Shown: positions 37,759-46,569 of the stretch, piece after piece
How positions within the stretch are numbered: position 1 is the stretch's first letter
How the letters are laid out: each line of letters starts with the position of its first letter
Assembly: GCA_018388625.1 (NCBI GenBank)
Contig: CP074402.1
Location: forward strand, 5,270,001 to 5,334,000
Reading direction: 5' to 3'
Origin: Nocardiopsis eucommiae
GTDB taxonomy: Bacteria > Actinomycetota > Actinomycetes > Streptosporangiales > Streptosporangiaceae
DNA: 64,000 bases
Translations under genes and position numbers: made by a program
The notes under the pieces: generated by a model
The model's database searches: none
Seen by the model: the letters and a program-made list of their open reading frames with translations, nothing else
What the model was told of the DNA's origin: nothing

Positions 37759-39027
37759 GTGAATCCGGCCCGATCGTTCGTCGCCCTGACGATGAGTTCC
37801 CTGCTCCTGTTCCCTCTCGGGGCCGCGACCGCCGCGCCCGCCCTGGCCGCGCCCCATGAGGGCGTGGTCAGCGAACAGCCCGTCCAGTGGACGCCGCACG
37901 TCCTGGACGGGAAGGTCAAGGACATCCTCCGGATCGGCGACACCGTCGTGGTGGCCGGACAGTTCGAGCGCGTGTCCGACGCCGACGGGGGCAGGACGTA
38001 CAACCGGCGCAACCTCTTCGCCTTCCGGCACGGCACCGGTGAGCTCCTGCCCGCCTTCGCGCCGCGGGTGGACGGCACCGTCAACTCGGTGACCGAGGGC
38101 CCGGGCGGTTCGCTGGTCATCGGCGGCCAGTTCCAGAGCGTCAACGGCTCGGCCAGCCGGGGGATCGCCCGCGTCGACGCCACGACCGGCCGCAACGTCT
38201 CCGGGTTCCGCGCGTCGCTGGACGACGGGAGCGTGTACCGGCTCGCCGGGGACGGTCGCGACCTCTACGTCGGCGGCAACTTCACCGGGGTGAGCGGGGA
38301 GAAGCGCACCGGGCTCGCGCGGCTCGACGCCGCGACCGGCGAGGTGGACGCGGACTTCACCCCGACCATCTCCGAGCAGCGGCGGGGCGTCCTGCGCGTG
38401 CAGGAGCTGGCCCTGAGCCCGGACGGCCGCAGGCTCGCGGTGAACGGGACGTTCACCAAGGTCGACGGCCTGGACCGGTACCAGATCGCCATGATCGACA
38501 CCGCGACCGGCTCACCCACCACCTGGTCGACCTCGGAATACGAGGCGGAGTGCGACTACGAGGGCCTCCACACCTACATGCGGCAGATGGACTTCGCGCC
38601 GGACGGCTCCTACTTCGCCGTGGTGACGGGCGGCGGCCCCGAGGTGAAGCCCGGCCTGTGCAAGACCGTGGCACGGTTCGAGAACACGGACACGGCGGGC
38701 TCCGAGGCCACCTGGTCCAACATGACCGGCGGGGACACCCTGTACTCGGTCGAGGTCACCTCGTCCGCCGTCTACGTGGGCGGCCACCAGCGCTGGATGG
38801 ACAACGAGAAGGGCGCCCAGAACCCGGGGCCGGGTTCGGTCGCCCGCGAGGGCATCGCCGCGGTGAGCCCCACGACGGGCCGGGCGCTGTCCTGGAACCC
38901 GGGCCGCTCCCGGGGCTACGGCGTGGAGGCCCTGCACGCGACGTCCGACGGCCTCTACGTCGGCAGCGACACCGACCGGCTCGCGGACGAGTACCACGCG
39001 CGGCTGGGGATGTTCCCGACCGTGTGA
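37759..39027 (+). CDS. Secreted delta-60 repeat (DUF5122-like) beta-propeller protein
   Basis: About 422 residues from GTG 37759 (GAGGAG upstream). A signal peptide ends near AAPALAAPHE. The mature protein is made of repeated blade-like units of about 50-60 residues whose cores read VVVAGQFERVSD, LVIGGQFQSVNG, LYVGGNFTGVSG and LAVNGTFTKVDG. These are hallmarks of delta-60 repeat proteins. Two or three Cys probably form disulfides (ECDYEG, GLCKTV). No catalytic motif is seen; a structural or binding role at the cell surface is likely. Confidence 0.75.
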   Translation: MNPARSFVALTMSSLLLFPLGAATAAPALAAPHEGVVSEQPVQWTPHVLDGKVKDILRIGDTVVVAGQFERVSDADGGRTYNRRNLFAFRHGTGELLPAFAPRVDGTVNSVTEGPGGSLVIGGQFQSVNGSASRGIARVDATTGRNVSGFRASLDDGSVYRLAGDGRDLYVGGNFTGVSGEKRTGLARLDAATGEVDADFTPTISEQRRGVLRVQELALSPDGRRLAVNGTFTKVDGLDRYQIAMIDTATGSPTTWSTSEYEAECDYEGLHTYMRQMDFAPDGSYFAVVTGGGPEVKPGLCKTVARFENTDTAGSEATWSNMTGGDTLYSVEVTSSAVYVGGHQRWMDNEKGAQNPGPGSVAREGIAAVSPTTGRALSWNPGRSRGYGVEALHATSDGLYVGSDTDRLADEYHARLGMFPTV

Positions 39028-39061
39028 GGGTCCGACGTCGGGTGAGCGCCCGACGAGAAGC

Positions 39062-39106
39062 ACCGACGGGGTGGTGTCCGAGTGTTCGGAGCACCGCCCC
39101 GTCGGT
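39062..39106. terminator. Bidirectional hairpin between convergent genes
   Basis: ACCGACGGGG with GGTG pairs with CACC and CCCCGTCGGT around a loop of about 16 nt. It ends on the first base of the DUF4229 stop codon. Confidence 0.65.
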
Positions 39107-39423
39107 CACTTCGGGGTGTTCTCCGCCTCCTGGGCCTCCTGGGCGCGCAGGATCTCGTCCTGGATCTCGTCCTCCCGGGCCGCGCCGCCCTGGAGGCGGT
39201 CCCCCACGGCCTTGTCCTGCTCCTGGCGCTTCCTCGACCACTGGTCGACCGACGCGGACATCTGGTCGCGCCACTTGGAAAGGAGGACGTACGAGGCGAG
39301 ACCGCTGATCACCCACGCGAGAACCAGCGCGATCCAGGAACGCGCGCCGAACAGGTAGACGACGCCGAAGGCGCCCGCGAACAGCGCCAGACGGGCGGCG
39401 GTATAGGTCAGCCAGCTACGCAT
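39106..39423 (-). CDS. DUF4229 membrane protein
   Basis: 105 residues from ATG 39423. Two hydrophobic helices (residues 10-50: LALFAGAFGVVYLFGARSW and IALVLAWVISGLASYVLL) are followed by a charged helical tail rich in Glu, Gln, Arg and Lys that probably forms a coiled coil. This matches the actinobacterial DUF4229 family, whose function is unknown. It sits between respiratory genes and bldC. Confidence 0.75.
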   Translation of the reverse strand: MRSWLTYTAARLALFAGAFGVVYLFGARSWIALVLAWVISGLASYVLLSKWRDQMSASVDQWSRKRQEQDKAVGDRLQGGAAREDEIQDEILRAQEAQEAENTPK

Positions 39424-39829
39424 CAAAAAGCCTCACAACAGACGTTTACCTGGACTAGATTGGGCAGCGCATCCATCCACGCGGATCACGTGCGTGGACG
39501 GCCGAGTCATGCGACCGTGGTCGAAGGGGCGGTGTCCCGGATCAGGCAGCCTCACCTCCAGGTTAAGGGGGTGCCTTCGCCGGTGCGCACCAGGGCGGGG
39601 TGTGTCCCGTCGCAGGCCGGGCGGTGGTCAGCGCCGGATTCAGATAGTCATGGGATGTTTCCAATCCCGACAGCCGGGTCTGAACATCACGTTCCGATCA
39701 CATATCCCCCGCTTCTCCCCGAACGCCGCAATTTCTCCGAAAACTAGGGAGGAAACGGACCAACTCGTGCACACTAGGGGATCAAACGCCCGCCGCCCCC
39801 TCAGTCCAGGCGGGCACGATTGGGGGAAT
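39424..39829. other. 406-bp intergenic region upstream of bldC
   Basis: No gene is supported. It separates the divergent DUF4229 gene and bldC. Contents include a short inverted repeat CCACGC/GCGTGG at 39477-39497 and a relatively A+T-rich segment at about 39650-39780. It probably holds the bldC promoter and a long 5' leader. Confidence 0.6.
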
Positions 39830-40030
39830 GTGAAGGTGGAACGAGCAAGCGAACGCCTGTTGACCCCCGGGGAAGTGGCCTCACTCTTCCGGGTTGATCC
39901 CAAGACCGTGACTCGCTGGGCCGCCTCCGGGCGCATCAGCAGCATTCGGACCCCCGGCGGCCACCGCCGTTTCCGGGAGTCAGAGGTACGCGCCCTCCTG
40001 CTCGGCGAACCGAGCGAGAGCACCACCTGA
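39830..40030 (+). CDS. bldC: Developmental regulator BldC (MerR-like winged helix)
   Basis: 66 residues from GTG 39830, preceded by GGGGGAA; GTG 39836 is an alternative. LLTPGEVASLFRVDPKTVTRWA forms the helix-turn-helix and GGHRRFRESEVRALL the wing and second helix, almost the same words as S. coelicolor BldC. BldC binds DNA as head-to-tail oligomers on direct repeats and delays sporulation. It has no dimerisation coil, as expected. Confidence 0.92.
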   Translation: MKVERASERLLTPGEVASLFRVDPKTVTRWAASGRISSIRTPGGHRRFRESEVRALLLGEPSESTT

Positions 40031-40142
40031 AGAAGTCCGGCACGCCCCCGACGGTCCCGGACCCGACGACCCGAGCGGTCTTCCCCAACCCGGGCCGGTG
40101 TCCCCGGCCGGGAGGGGTCGACAGCATGAGTAGGCTGGAAGC

Positions 40143-40498
40143 ATGGTGTGGCTCGGTGGCCTGATCACGCTCGTGTCGATCGTTCTATGGGTGTACGCGT
40201 TCTTCGACGCGTTGACCACCCCTGCGCAGGAGGTCCGGAACCTCCCGAAGGTCCTGTGGCTGGTCGTCATCGCGCTGTTCATGCCCGTGGGATCCATCCT
40301 GTGGCTCTTCCTCGGTCGTCCGCCCAAGCCCGTCTCCGTCCTGGGCGACGCGCCCTCCCCAAGGAGGCCGCCAGGTCCGTGGACGACCTTGACCCGTCAG
40401 ACTTCGCCAAGCCCTCGGACAGCCCGCACCCACTCGGCCCGGACGACGATCCGGAGTTCCTCAGGGACCTCAACCGTCGGATCGACCCGGAGGACTGA
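40143..40498 (+). CDS. PLDc_N domain membrane protein
   Basis: 118 residues after repair. Two membrane helices (LITLVSIVLWVYAFFDALTT and VLWLVVIALFMPVGSILWLFLG) form the phospholipase-D-nuclease N-terminal domain (PF13396). An acidic tail (DDLDPSDFAKPSD, then DDDPEFLRDLNRRID) follows. The frame breaks in the C-rich stretch 40353-40360; one base joins GDAP to LPKEAARSVDD. Small proteins of this family are common in actinomycetes and have no assigned function. Confidence 0.8.
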
Positions 40499-40562
40499 GT
40501 CTCCGCAGGCGCTGGCACACGCTTCACCGCGCGCGGCGGCCGCGACACCCGGAACACGTGAA

Positions 40563-40590
40563 GGGGCCGTACCCGAACGGGTACGGCCCC
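40563..40590. terminator. Bidirectional hairpin between the PLDc_N gene and ccsB
   Basis: A perfect 12-bp stem GGGGCCGTACCC and complement surrounds the tetraloop GAAC, between convergent genes. Confidence 0.78.
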
Positions 40591-40639
40591 ACCGTCGTCT
40601 CCGTGCCTTCGTCCGCGTCCGGGGCTCGCCCGGACCGGG

Positions 40640-41632
40640 TCAGGCGTAGGAGTGGAGCCCGCTGAACATGTAGTTCACGGCGAAGAAGTTGAACATGACG
40701 GTGAGGAAGCCGATCACGTTGATCCAGGTCGCCTTGGGTCCGCGCCAGCCACCGGTCGCCCGGGCGTGCAGGTAGGCCGCGTAGATCACCCAGGAGATGA
40801 AGGACCACACCTCCTTGGGGTCCCATCCCCAGAACCGGCCCCAGGCCTCGTCGGCCCAGACCGAGCCGGCGATGACACCGAACGTCCACAGCGGGAACGC
40901 GAAGAGGATGAACCGGTGCGAGATACGGTCGAGCAGCTCCGGGCTGGGCAGGCGCCCGGCGATCCCGACCACCTTCTCCCCCAGGGCCCGCCTGGCCTCG
41001 GCCCGGTGCGCGACCAGGTAGGTGATGCCCGCGGCGCCGGACACCATGAACGCGCCACCCGCGATGATCACGGCGGAGACGTGGATCGGCACCCAGTAGG
41101 ACTGGAGTGCCGGGATGAGCGGGCCCGGGTCCACATAGAGCCACCGCACCCCGATGCCCAGCAGGAGCAGGACGGGGACCAGCACGAACGCGCCGAGGAA
41201 GCGGGCCTGGTACCGCCAGGAGGCGTAGAGCAGCGCGCCGACGGCCACCAGGCACATCGCCACGACGAACTCGAACATGTTGCCCCAGGGCCAGCGTCCC
41301 GCCGCCAGCCCCCGGGTGATGATCTGGGCGAGGCCGAACACGAAGCCCAGCGCCGTCACGCCCAGCGCGATCCGGCCGAGCACGCTCTGCGAGGCCTGCG
41401 CCTCGCCCTCGTCCGTGCGGACGCTGACCTCGATGTCGTCGTCGGCGCCCTCGACGGAGCCCGCGCCCACGGGCATGAGGCGTCCCGCCCTGAGCCTGGT
41501 GCGTCGTCCGTAGGCGGCCTCGATGGCGAAGAGGAACAGCGCGGCCGCGTACGTCACGATCATCGCGATGATCAACGTGTCACTGGCCGACGCCATCGTC
41601 TCGTCCACCGGTCCGGCGAGTGTGTACGTCAC
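40640..41632 (-). CDS. ccsB: Cytochrome c biogenesis protein CcsB (heme handling)
   Basis: 330 residues from GTG 41632, overlapping the resB stop. Eight or so helices carry the WWD-type motif WGRFWGWDPKEVWSFISWVIYAAYLHAR near residue 262 and conserved histidines (PIHVSAVIIAGG; RISHRFILFAFP). It pairs with ResB as the system II cytochrome c synthetase that moves heme outward and attaches it to apocytochrome CXXCH. An Asp/Glu-rich loop near residues 60-80 is an actinobacterial feature. Confidence 0.93.
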   Translation of the reverse strand: MTYTLAGPVDETMASASDTLIIAMIVTYAAALFLFAIEAAYGRRTRLRAGRLMPVGAGSVEGADDDIEVSVRTDEGEAQASQSVLGRIALGVTALGFVFGLAQIITRGLAAGRWPWGNMFEFVVAMCLVAVGALLYASWRYQARFLGAFVLVPVLLLLGIGVRWLYVDPGPLIPALQSYWVPIHVSAVIIAGGAFMVSGAAGITYLVAHRAEARRALGEKVVGIAGRLPSPELLDRISHRFILFAFPLWTFGVIAGSVWADEAWGRFWGWDPKEVWSFISWVIYAAYLHARATGGWRGPKATWINVIGFLTVMFNFFAVNYMFSGLHSYA

Positions 41633-43266
41633 CGGTCACTCCCTCTTGTCGTCGACTCTCGCGGGTCGGATGTCGTGTGGGGGTTGTCGTCGGACTCGCT
41701 CCTGAGTCGTCCGGCAAGTCGTTTGGTGATCTCGTGGAACTCGGCGTTGTCACCGGCGACCTCGGTCTTGCCGAGCCCGGCCAGCTCCACGCGGGTGGTG
41801 CCGTCCTCGCCCCTGGTCGCGCGCACCCACACTCGGCGGGGACGCACGAACAGGGTCAGCAGCAGGCCCGCCACGGCCGCCGTGGCCGCGCCCAGGGCCG
41901 GGAGGCGGGCGCCGTCCCGGTTGCTCTGGAGCGTGGCGTACTCCTTGTAGCCGGTGAAGGTGATCGAACCGGCCTCGTCGGGCAGCTCCCAGGTGTCGCC
42001 CACCGCCATGACGGGTGACTCACCCAGCGACTCCATCCCCTCGGTCCGGAGCTGGTAGACCGACTGCGGGTCGACCATCCCCATGTCGCCCTGGTAGGCC
42101 TCCAGGGTCACCATCGGGTTCTCCGCCCCGGGGAAGGTCGAGACCAGCTCGCCCTCGGAGTCCTCGGCCGCCGTGGGCAGGAACACCCCGACGAAGCCCA
42201 GCTCCTCGCCACCGGTGTCGGGCACCTTCACCACACCGTCCGAGGTGTAGGTCATGGTCTCGCGGTGCAGGAACGGCACCGCCTGGTCGAAGACCAGGTC
42301 GCCGTCGGCGTTGCGCACCTCGAACTGCGGCGCGTACCCGTGGCCCAGCAGGTACACCTGCACCCCGTCCACGCTCAACGGGTGGTTGACCTCCAGGGTG
42401 TGCTGCTCCTCCTCCGACTCGGGCGACTCCTTGTAGCTCAGCTCCGCCACGTAGGACTCGGCCTGGCCACGCAGGTCCCCGTCGTCGATGAAGGACGCCT
42501 CGAAGCTGTCCAGGTGGATCGTGAACGGCTCGAAGGCGTCGGTGTCGGTCCAGTGCCCGGGGTAGATGGCGTCGTAGGAGGGCAGCGTGTTCGCGAACCC
42601 GTCCCCCTCCACCAGCAGCATGTTGCCCCGGTAACCGAAGAACGATCCCGCCGCCAGGGCCAGCAGCAGCGCCAGCAGGGAGAAGTGGAACAGGACGTTG
42701 CCCGCCTCCCGCAGGTACCCCGTCTCTGCCGAGACCGAGTCGCCGTACCGCTCGACCCGGTACCCCTTCAGAACCGAGCGGGACCGCTCCAGCACCGTCT
42801 CGGGTGAGGCCCCGGTGCCGAACCGCGCCACGTAGGGCATCCGGCCCAGGTTGCGCGGGGTGGCCACCGGCCGGGCCCGCACCGCCCGGGCGTGCACCAG
42901 CGCACGCGGGATCACACACCCCGCCAGGGACACGAACAGCAGCAGGTAGATCGCCGCGTACCAGGGTGAGGAGAACACGTCGAAGAGGTGGAAGCGGTCC
43001 AGCCACACCGACAGCTCGGGGTTCTCCCGCACGTAGGTGGCGACCTCGTCCACGCTCACCACGTTCTGCGGCAGGATCGACCCCGGGATCGCCCCCAGCG
43101 CCAGCATGAACAGCAGGATCAGGGCCGTGCGCATCGAGGTGAGCGTGCGCCACACCCACCGGCCCCACCCGGCCGGGCCCAGACCCTTCGGGCCCGGACC
43201 GGCCGCCGGATCGGGCGTCCTCGCCTGTTCGGCGCCGTCTGCGTTCTCGGTCGTACGCGTACTCAC
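41629..43266 (-). CDS. resB: Cytochrome c biogenesis protein ResB (Ccs1)
   Basis: 545 residues from GTG 43266. Three N-terminal helices (MRTALILLFMLALGAIPGS; AIYLLLFVSLAGCVIPRA; LFHFSLLALLLALAAGSFFGYRG), a large extracytoplasmic domain of about 240 residues and a C-terminal helix near residue 465. VEGDGFANTLPSYD and LEVNHPLSVDGVQVYLLGHG are family motifs. It forms the heme lyase with CcsB. The order resA-ccdA-resB-ccsB is an operon with overlaps of 0-4 bp. Confidence 0.93.
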   Translation of the reverse strand: MSTRTTENADGAEQARTPDPAAGPGPKGLGPAGWGRWVWRTLTSMRTALILLFMLALGAIPGSILPQNVVSVDEVATYVRENPELSVWLDRFHLFDVFSSPWYAAIYLLLFVSLAGCVIPRALVHARAVRARPVATPRNLGRMPYVARFGTGASPETVLERSRSVLKGYRVERYGDSVSAETGYLREAGNVLFHFSLLALLLALAAGSFFGYRGNMLLVEGDGFANTLPSYDAIYPGHWTDTDAFEPFTIHLDSFEASFIDDGDLRGQAESYVAELSYKESPESEEEQHTLEVNHPLSVDGVQVYLLGHGYAPQFEVRNADGDLVFDQAVPFLHRETMTYTSDGVVKVPDTGGEELGFVGVFLPTAAEDSEGELVSTFPGAENPMVTLEAYQGDMGMVDPQSVYQLRTEGMESLGESPVMAVGDTWELPDEAGSITFTGYKEYATLQSNRDGARLPALGAATAAVAGLLLTLFVRPRRVWVRATRGEDGTTRVELAGLGKTEVAGDNAEFHEITKRLAGRLRSESDDNPHTTSDPRESTTRGSDR

Positions 43267-43267
43267 G

Positions 43268-44095
43268 TCAGATCACCGTCTGGAAGTTGGCGGCCCAGCC
43301 CTGCATGGCGATGGTCATCTGGGTCCACAGACCCGTCACCATCGCCAGGCCGACCAGGACGAGCATGACACCGCCGACCACGGTGACCGTGCGGGTGTGG
43401 CGCTTGAGCCAGCCGAAGGCGTTCAGCGCACGTCGGTAGAGCAGCGACGCCACGATGAAGGGGAGCCCCAGACCGACGCAGTAGATCAGGGAGAGGAGCA
43501 TGCCGCGACCGGCGCCGCCCTCGATGAAGGCCAGCGTCTGGACGGCAGCCAGGGTCGGGCCGATGCAGGGGGTCCAGCCCAGGCCGAACAGGACGCCGAG
43601 CAGCGGCGCCCCCGCGAGCCCGGCGCGGGGCAGGCGGTGGAAGCGGAACTCGCGGCCCAGCCCGGGCAGCACGCCCATGAAGGCCAGGCCGAGGAGGATC
43701 GTGAGTGCGCCGAGCACGCGGGTGATCGGATCGGTGTAGTCCATGAGGAGGTCACCGAGCCAGCCGATGAACCCGCCCACGGCGACGAACACCAGGCTGA
43801 ACCCGGCGATGAACAGCACGCTTCCGGTGACCATCGTCCAGCGGCGCTGAGCCAGCTCGGCGTCCACGTCGGCGATCGTGCTGGTGGCGGTCGCTCCGTC
43901 ACCGCCCGCGGCGTCGGAGGTGGTCGCCTGGCGTTCCCGCACGTGGGAGCCGCTCATCCCGGAGACGTACGACAGGTAGCCGGGAACCAGGGGGAGCACG
44001 CACGGGGAGAGGAAGGAGACGAGGCCGGCGAGCAGGGCCAGCGGTGCGGCCAGGAGGAGGGAGCCGGTCATGACGGTGGTGCCGATCGCGTCCAT
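43268..44095 (-). CDS. ccdA: Thiol-disulfide transporter CcdA
   Basis: 275 residues with six helices. The two redox cysteines are at residue 32 (SFLSPCVLPLVPGYLSYV) and residue 177 (GLGWTPCIGPTLAAVQ). It transfers reducing power from cytoplasmic thioredoxin to ResA. A 40-residue Ala/Thr/Asp-rich loop after helix 1 is larger than in Bacillus. ATG 44095 overlaps the resA stop. Confidence 0.95.
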   Translation of the reverse strand: MDAIGTTVMTGSLLLAAPLALLAGLVSFLSPCVLPLVPGYLSYVSGMSGSHVRERQATTSDAAGGDGATATSTIADVDAELAQRRWTMVTGSVLFIAGFSLVFVAVGGFIGWLGDLLMDYTDPITRVLGALTILLGLAFMGVLPGLGREFRFHRLPRAGLAGAPLLGVLFGLGWTPCIGPTLAAVQTLAFIEGGAGRGMLLSLIYCVGLGLPFIVASLLYRRALNAFGWLKRHTRTVTVVGGVMLVLVGLAMVTGLWTQMTIAMQGWAANFQTVI

Positions 44096-44851
44096 CAGTC
44101 GCCGTCCCCGCCCGGAGCGTCCTCGTCGGCCGCTTCCTCGGAGGCCTCCGCGTCGTCGCCGGGCTCGGCGTCGTCGGTGCTCTCGGCGCCCTCGCCGTAG
44201 CCCTCCAGCTCCGAGATCCGGACGCGTTCCTCGGGGTCACCGAGGTCGAACTCCACCACGACCGGATCCAGCAGTCCCGTCAGCTGCCCGTAGGTGGTCG
44301 GACCGATCACCCGCGCCGCGATGTTCCCGTCGGGGTCGATCACCAGGGTGCTGGGGATCGCCCGGGGCGGCACGGTCTCACGGAAGGCCTGCGGGATCTC
44401 CCCGGCTGGTCGTACAGGCTCGGGTACTCCACGCCCTTGTTCGCGGTGTAGGCCGCCGCGGCCGTCTCGTCGTCCTTGATATTCACACCCAGGAAGTCCA
44501 CGCCCAGGTCCCCGTACTCGGCGTGCACCTCGTCCAGGACCGGCTGCTCGGCGCGGCAGGGCCCGCACCAGCTCGCCCACACGTTGACGACCAGGATCCG
44601 GCCCTCGTACTCCGACAGCGACAGCTCGTCGCCCTCGAACGTCGTCCCCGTCACCTCCGGGGCCGCGGCGCGCTCACCGGGCTCGAACTCCGTCGCGCTG
44701 CCGTCTCCCGAGATGAACCGGTCCTCCTCACCCCCGTCTCGATCTCCGTGCCACCGGCGCAGCCGGACAGGACGAGGACAGCCGTCACCGCGGCGGCCGA
44801 AAGGAACGGCACGGCACGACGGCGTCGCGTACCTGTGCTGGTACTGGGCAT
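44095..44851 (-). CDS. resA: Thioredoxin-like lipoprotein ResA/TlpA, frame broken twice
   Basis: About 252 residues after repair. A lipobox (VLVLSGCAG, Cys near residue 30) indicates a lipoprotein. A thioredoxin fold follows with WASWCGPCRAEQP near residue 97 and the cis-Pro region PPRAIPSTLVIDPDG. The C-terminus is highly acidic (Asp/Glu/Ala, about 45 residues). Breaks at C-runs 44731-44735 and 44400-44403 are each repaired by one base. It keeps apocytochrome c cysteines reduced outside the membrane, drawing electrons from CcdA. Confidence 0.9.
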
Positions 44852-44887
44852 CGAGGGGACCTCGCGAACCGGGTGTGATCAGGGCGG

Positions 44888-44911
44888 ACTACAACAACGA
44901 CAAAGTGTAGT
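44888..44911. promoter_or_regulatory. Inverted repeat upstream of resA
   Basis: ACTACA and TGTAGT arms are separated by 12 nt, 37 bp upstream of the resA start. It has the size of an operator. I cannot name the regulator. Confidence 0.4.
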
Positions 44912-45040
44912 AGATGCCCTGGGGCCCGCTCGGCCGACCCGACACAAGGGAGCGTCCTCCTGGTCCGGCCCGCTCGGGCGCCCGGTGGGAGGTACGGCGC
45001 GGGTGCCGGGAGGCGGCACCGGTTGGGGGTACGGCACACG

Positions 45041-45072
45041 TCAGGGGCGATGCTGGGGAACATCGCCCCTGA
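45041..45072 (-). terminator. Hairpin downstream of the small HTH gene
   Basis: A perfect 12-bp stem TCAGGGGCGATG and complement with an 8-nt loop lies 59 bp after the HTH gene stop. Confidence 0.75.
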
Positions 45073-45130
45073 GTGGCGGCGGATCGGGCGCTGGGTCAGA
45101 GGGCCCCGCTCCCGGGTCCGGCCTGGTTCG

Positions 45131-45334
45131 TCAGCCAGCCTCGACGAAAGCCTCGCGGAGGTAGTCGTGCACGGCTCGTTCGGGGACCCGGTAGGAACGC
45201 CCCACACGAATCGCGGGGAGAACTCCCGAGTGCACCATTCGGTAAACGGTCATCTTGGACACACGCATGATCGTGGCGACCTCCGCCACGGTCAGGAACC
45301 TGACCTCTTCGAGAGGCGGTTTGCTCCCGTTCAT
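45131..45334 (-). CDS. Excisionase/BldC-like helix-turn-helix protein
   Basis: 67 residues from ATG 45334. FLTVAEVATIMRVSKMTVYRMVHSG is the winged HTH and VGRSYRVPERAVHDYLREA the wing and last helix. The protein belongs to the excisionase/MerR-like superfamily and resembles BldC in size and layout. It is chromosomal and flanked by housekeeping genes (phosphatase, acuC, proC), an arrangement I recall in Streptomyces, so it is a resident regulator rather than a phage excisionase. Confidence 0.85.
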   Translation of the reverse strand: MNGSKPPLEEVRFLTVAEVATIMRVSKMTVYRMVHSGVLPAIRVGRSYRVPERAVHDYLREAFVEAG

Positions 45335-45437
45335 CTTCCGACGCCCTCATTCCCGGACGTGAGCATTTGTCTACCGTTCAGCCCTGGCGTGCCTCACGGT
45401 GCTCGGGGGACTCCGGCGAAACAGTCCCCGCCCCACC

Positions 45438-45453
45438 GACACGCCAGCGTGTC
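45438..45453. promoter_or_regulatory. Palindrome GACACGCCAGCGTGTC upstream of the HTH gene
   Basis: A 6-4-6 inverted repeat lies 104 bp before the HTH start, with another TGACACGT copy at 45467-45474. A candidate operator, possibly autoregulatory. Confidence 0.4.
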
Positions 45454-45593
45454 ATGCTGTCACTACTGACACGTCCGTTTTCAGAGTAGAGCCGAGTTCC
45501 CCTCTACGGAAGGTCGTTCGTGCGGTCTTCGTGGTTGCGCGGTGACCACGGGTCAGATGAGGTTTAACGGTGGGTATAAATGACCGACCCTGC

Positions 45594-46390
45594 TCAAAGA
45601 AGGCCCGCTCTGGCGAGCACGTAGTCGCGCAGCGGAGCGTAGTCCTCGGGCAGGTATCCGTCGTCCAGAGGCACGGTGACCAGGAGTTTCCCCTCGTGCT
45701 CCGCGAGGAACAGGGCGGGGTCGTTGCAGTCCGCGAAGCCCACCGTGGGCACCCCCGCCTCCCCCGCCGCACCCGCGAATCCGTGATCCGCGATGACCAA
45801 CTGCGGCCATGGCTCCCCCGGTCCGTCAGCTCCGCCAGGATCGCCCGCATCGCGAAGGGGTGGTGACTGTGCCGGGGCAGGTTCCCGTCCGTCACGAGCG
45901 CCACGTCCTCCCGCCAGACCACGATCCGGCGGTTCGGAGGCCGTTCGGTGGTCACCTCGTAGGAGTAGCCGCCCGCCGCGGTGAGAACCTTGCACCCGCG
46001 CGCGGTGAGCGCGTCCTTCCACGCCTGGTAGGTCTCCCGCAGGTTGCGCGGGTGCCCGGTGGCGAACATGACGCTCTCCTGGCGGGTGGCCGCCAGCGCC
46101 AACCGGTCGGCCAGGGCCTCCAGCGCGTCGATGGTGAGGTCGGGGTCGATGGTGTCGATCCCCCACACGTACTCGGCGTCGCCCACCACTCCGCAGCGCT
46201 TGTTCATCAGGGCGAGGACCTCGGCGTACGTCCAGTCGTGGGAGAAGGTCAGCCCGAACTGGTGGTACGGGTCCTTCTGCACGAGCCGCCGGTAGTGGCG
46301 CAGGTTGTTCTGCCGTGGGGTGTCGACGTGCCCCGCGATCCCCGTGCGAACCAGATAGGTGATGAGTTCGGCGCGTGTCGGCGGCGTCAC
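45594..46390 (-). CDS. HAD-like phosphatase family protein, frame broken once
   Basis: About 265 residues after repair, from GTG 46390 (GGGGAA upstream). N-terminal helices (ELITYLVRTGIAGHVDTPRQ) precede a core with DPDLTIDALEALADRL, VMFATGHPRNL and the C-terminal LVIADHGFAGAAGEAGVPTVGFADCNDPALF. It matches a conserved actinobacterial 'phosphatase' next to acuC and proC. A catalytic role is presumed, and the substrate is unknown. The frame breaks at C-run 45815-45819; one base joins ELTDRG to EPWPQLVIADHG. Confidence 0.7.
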
Positions 46391-46569
46391 CTGCGTTCCC
46401 CTTCCTCGTCTGCGCGGCGAGCCGGTGACACGCCGCGCGACCACCACGGCTTCGGCTCCTGTTCGCCCGGTATTCATCCCCTTCCTACCCGCTGAACGCG
46501 CGCCACGCCGCCATCGCGGAGATTTCACCGGGGTGTGATCCGGCGGCGGGGGCGGGAGGAGGGAACCGC

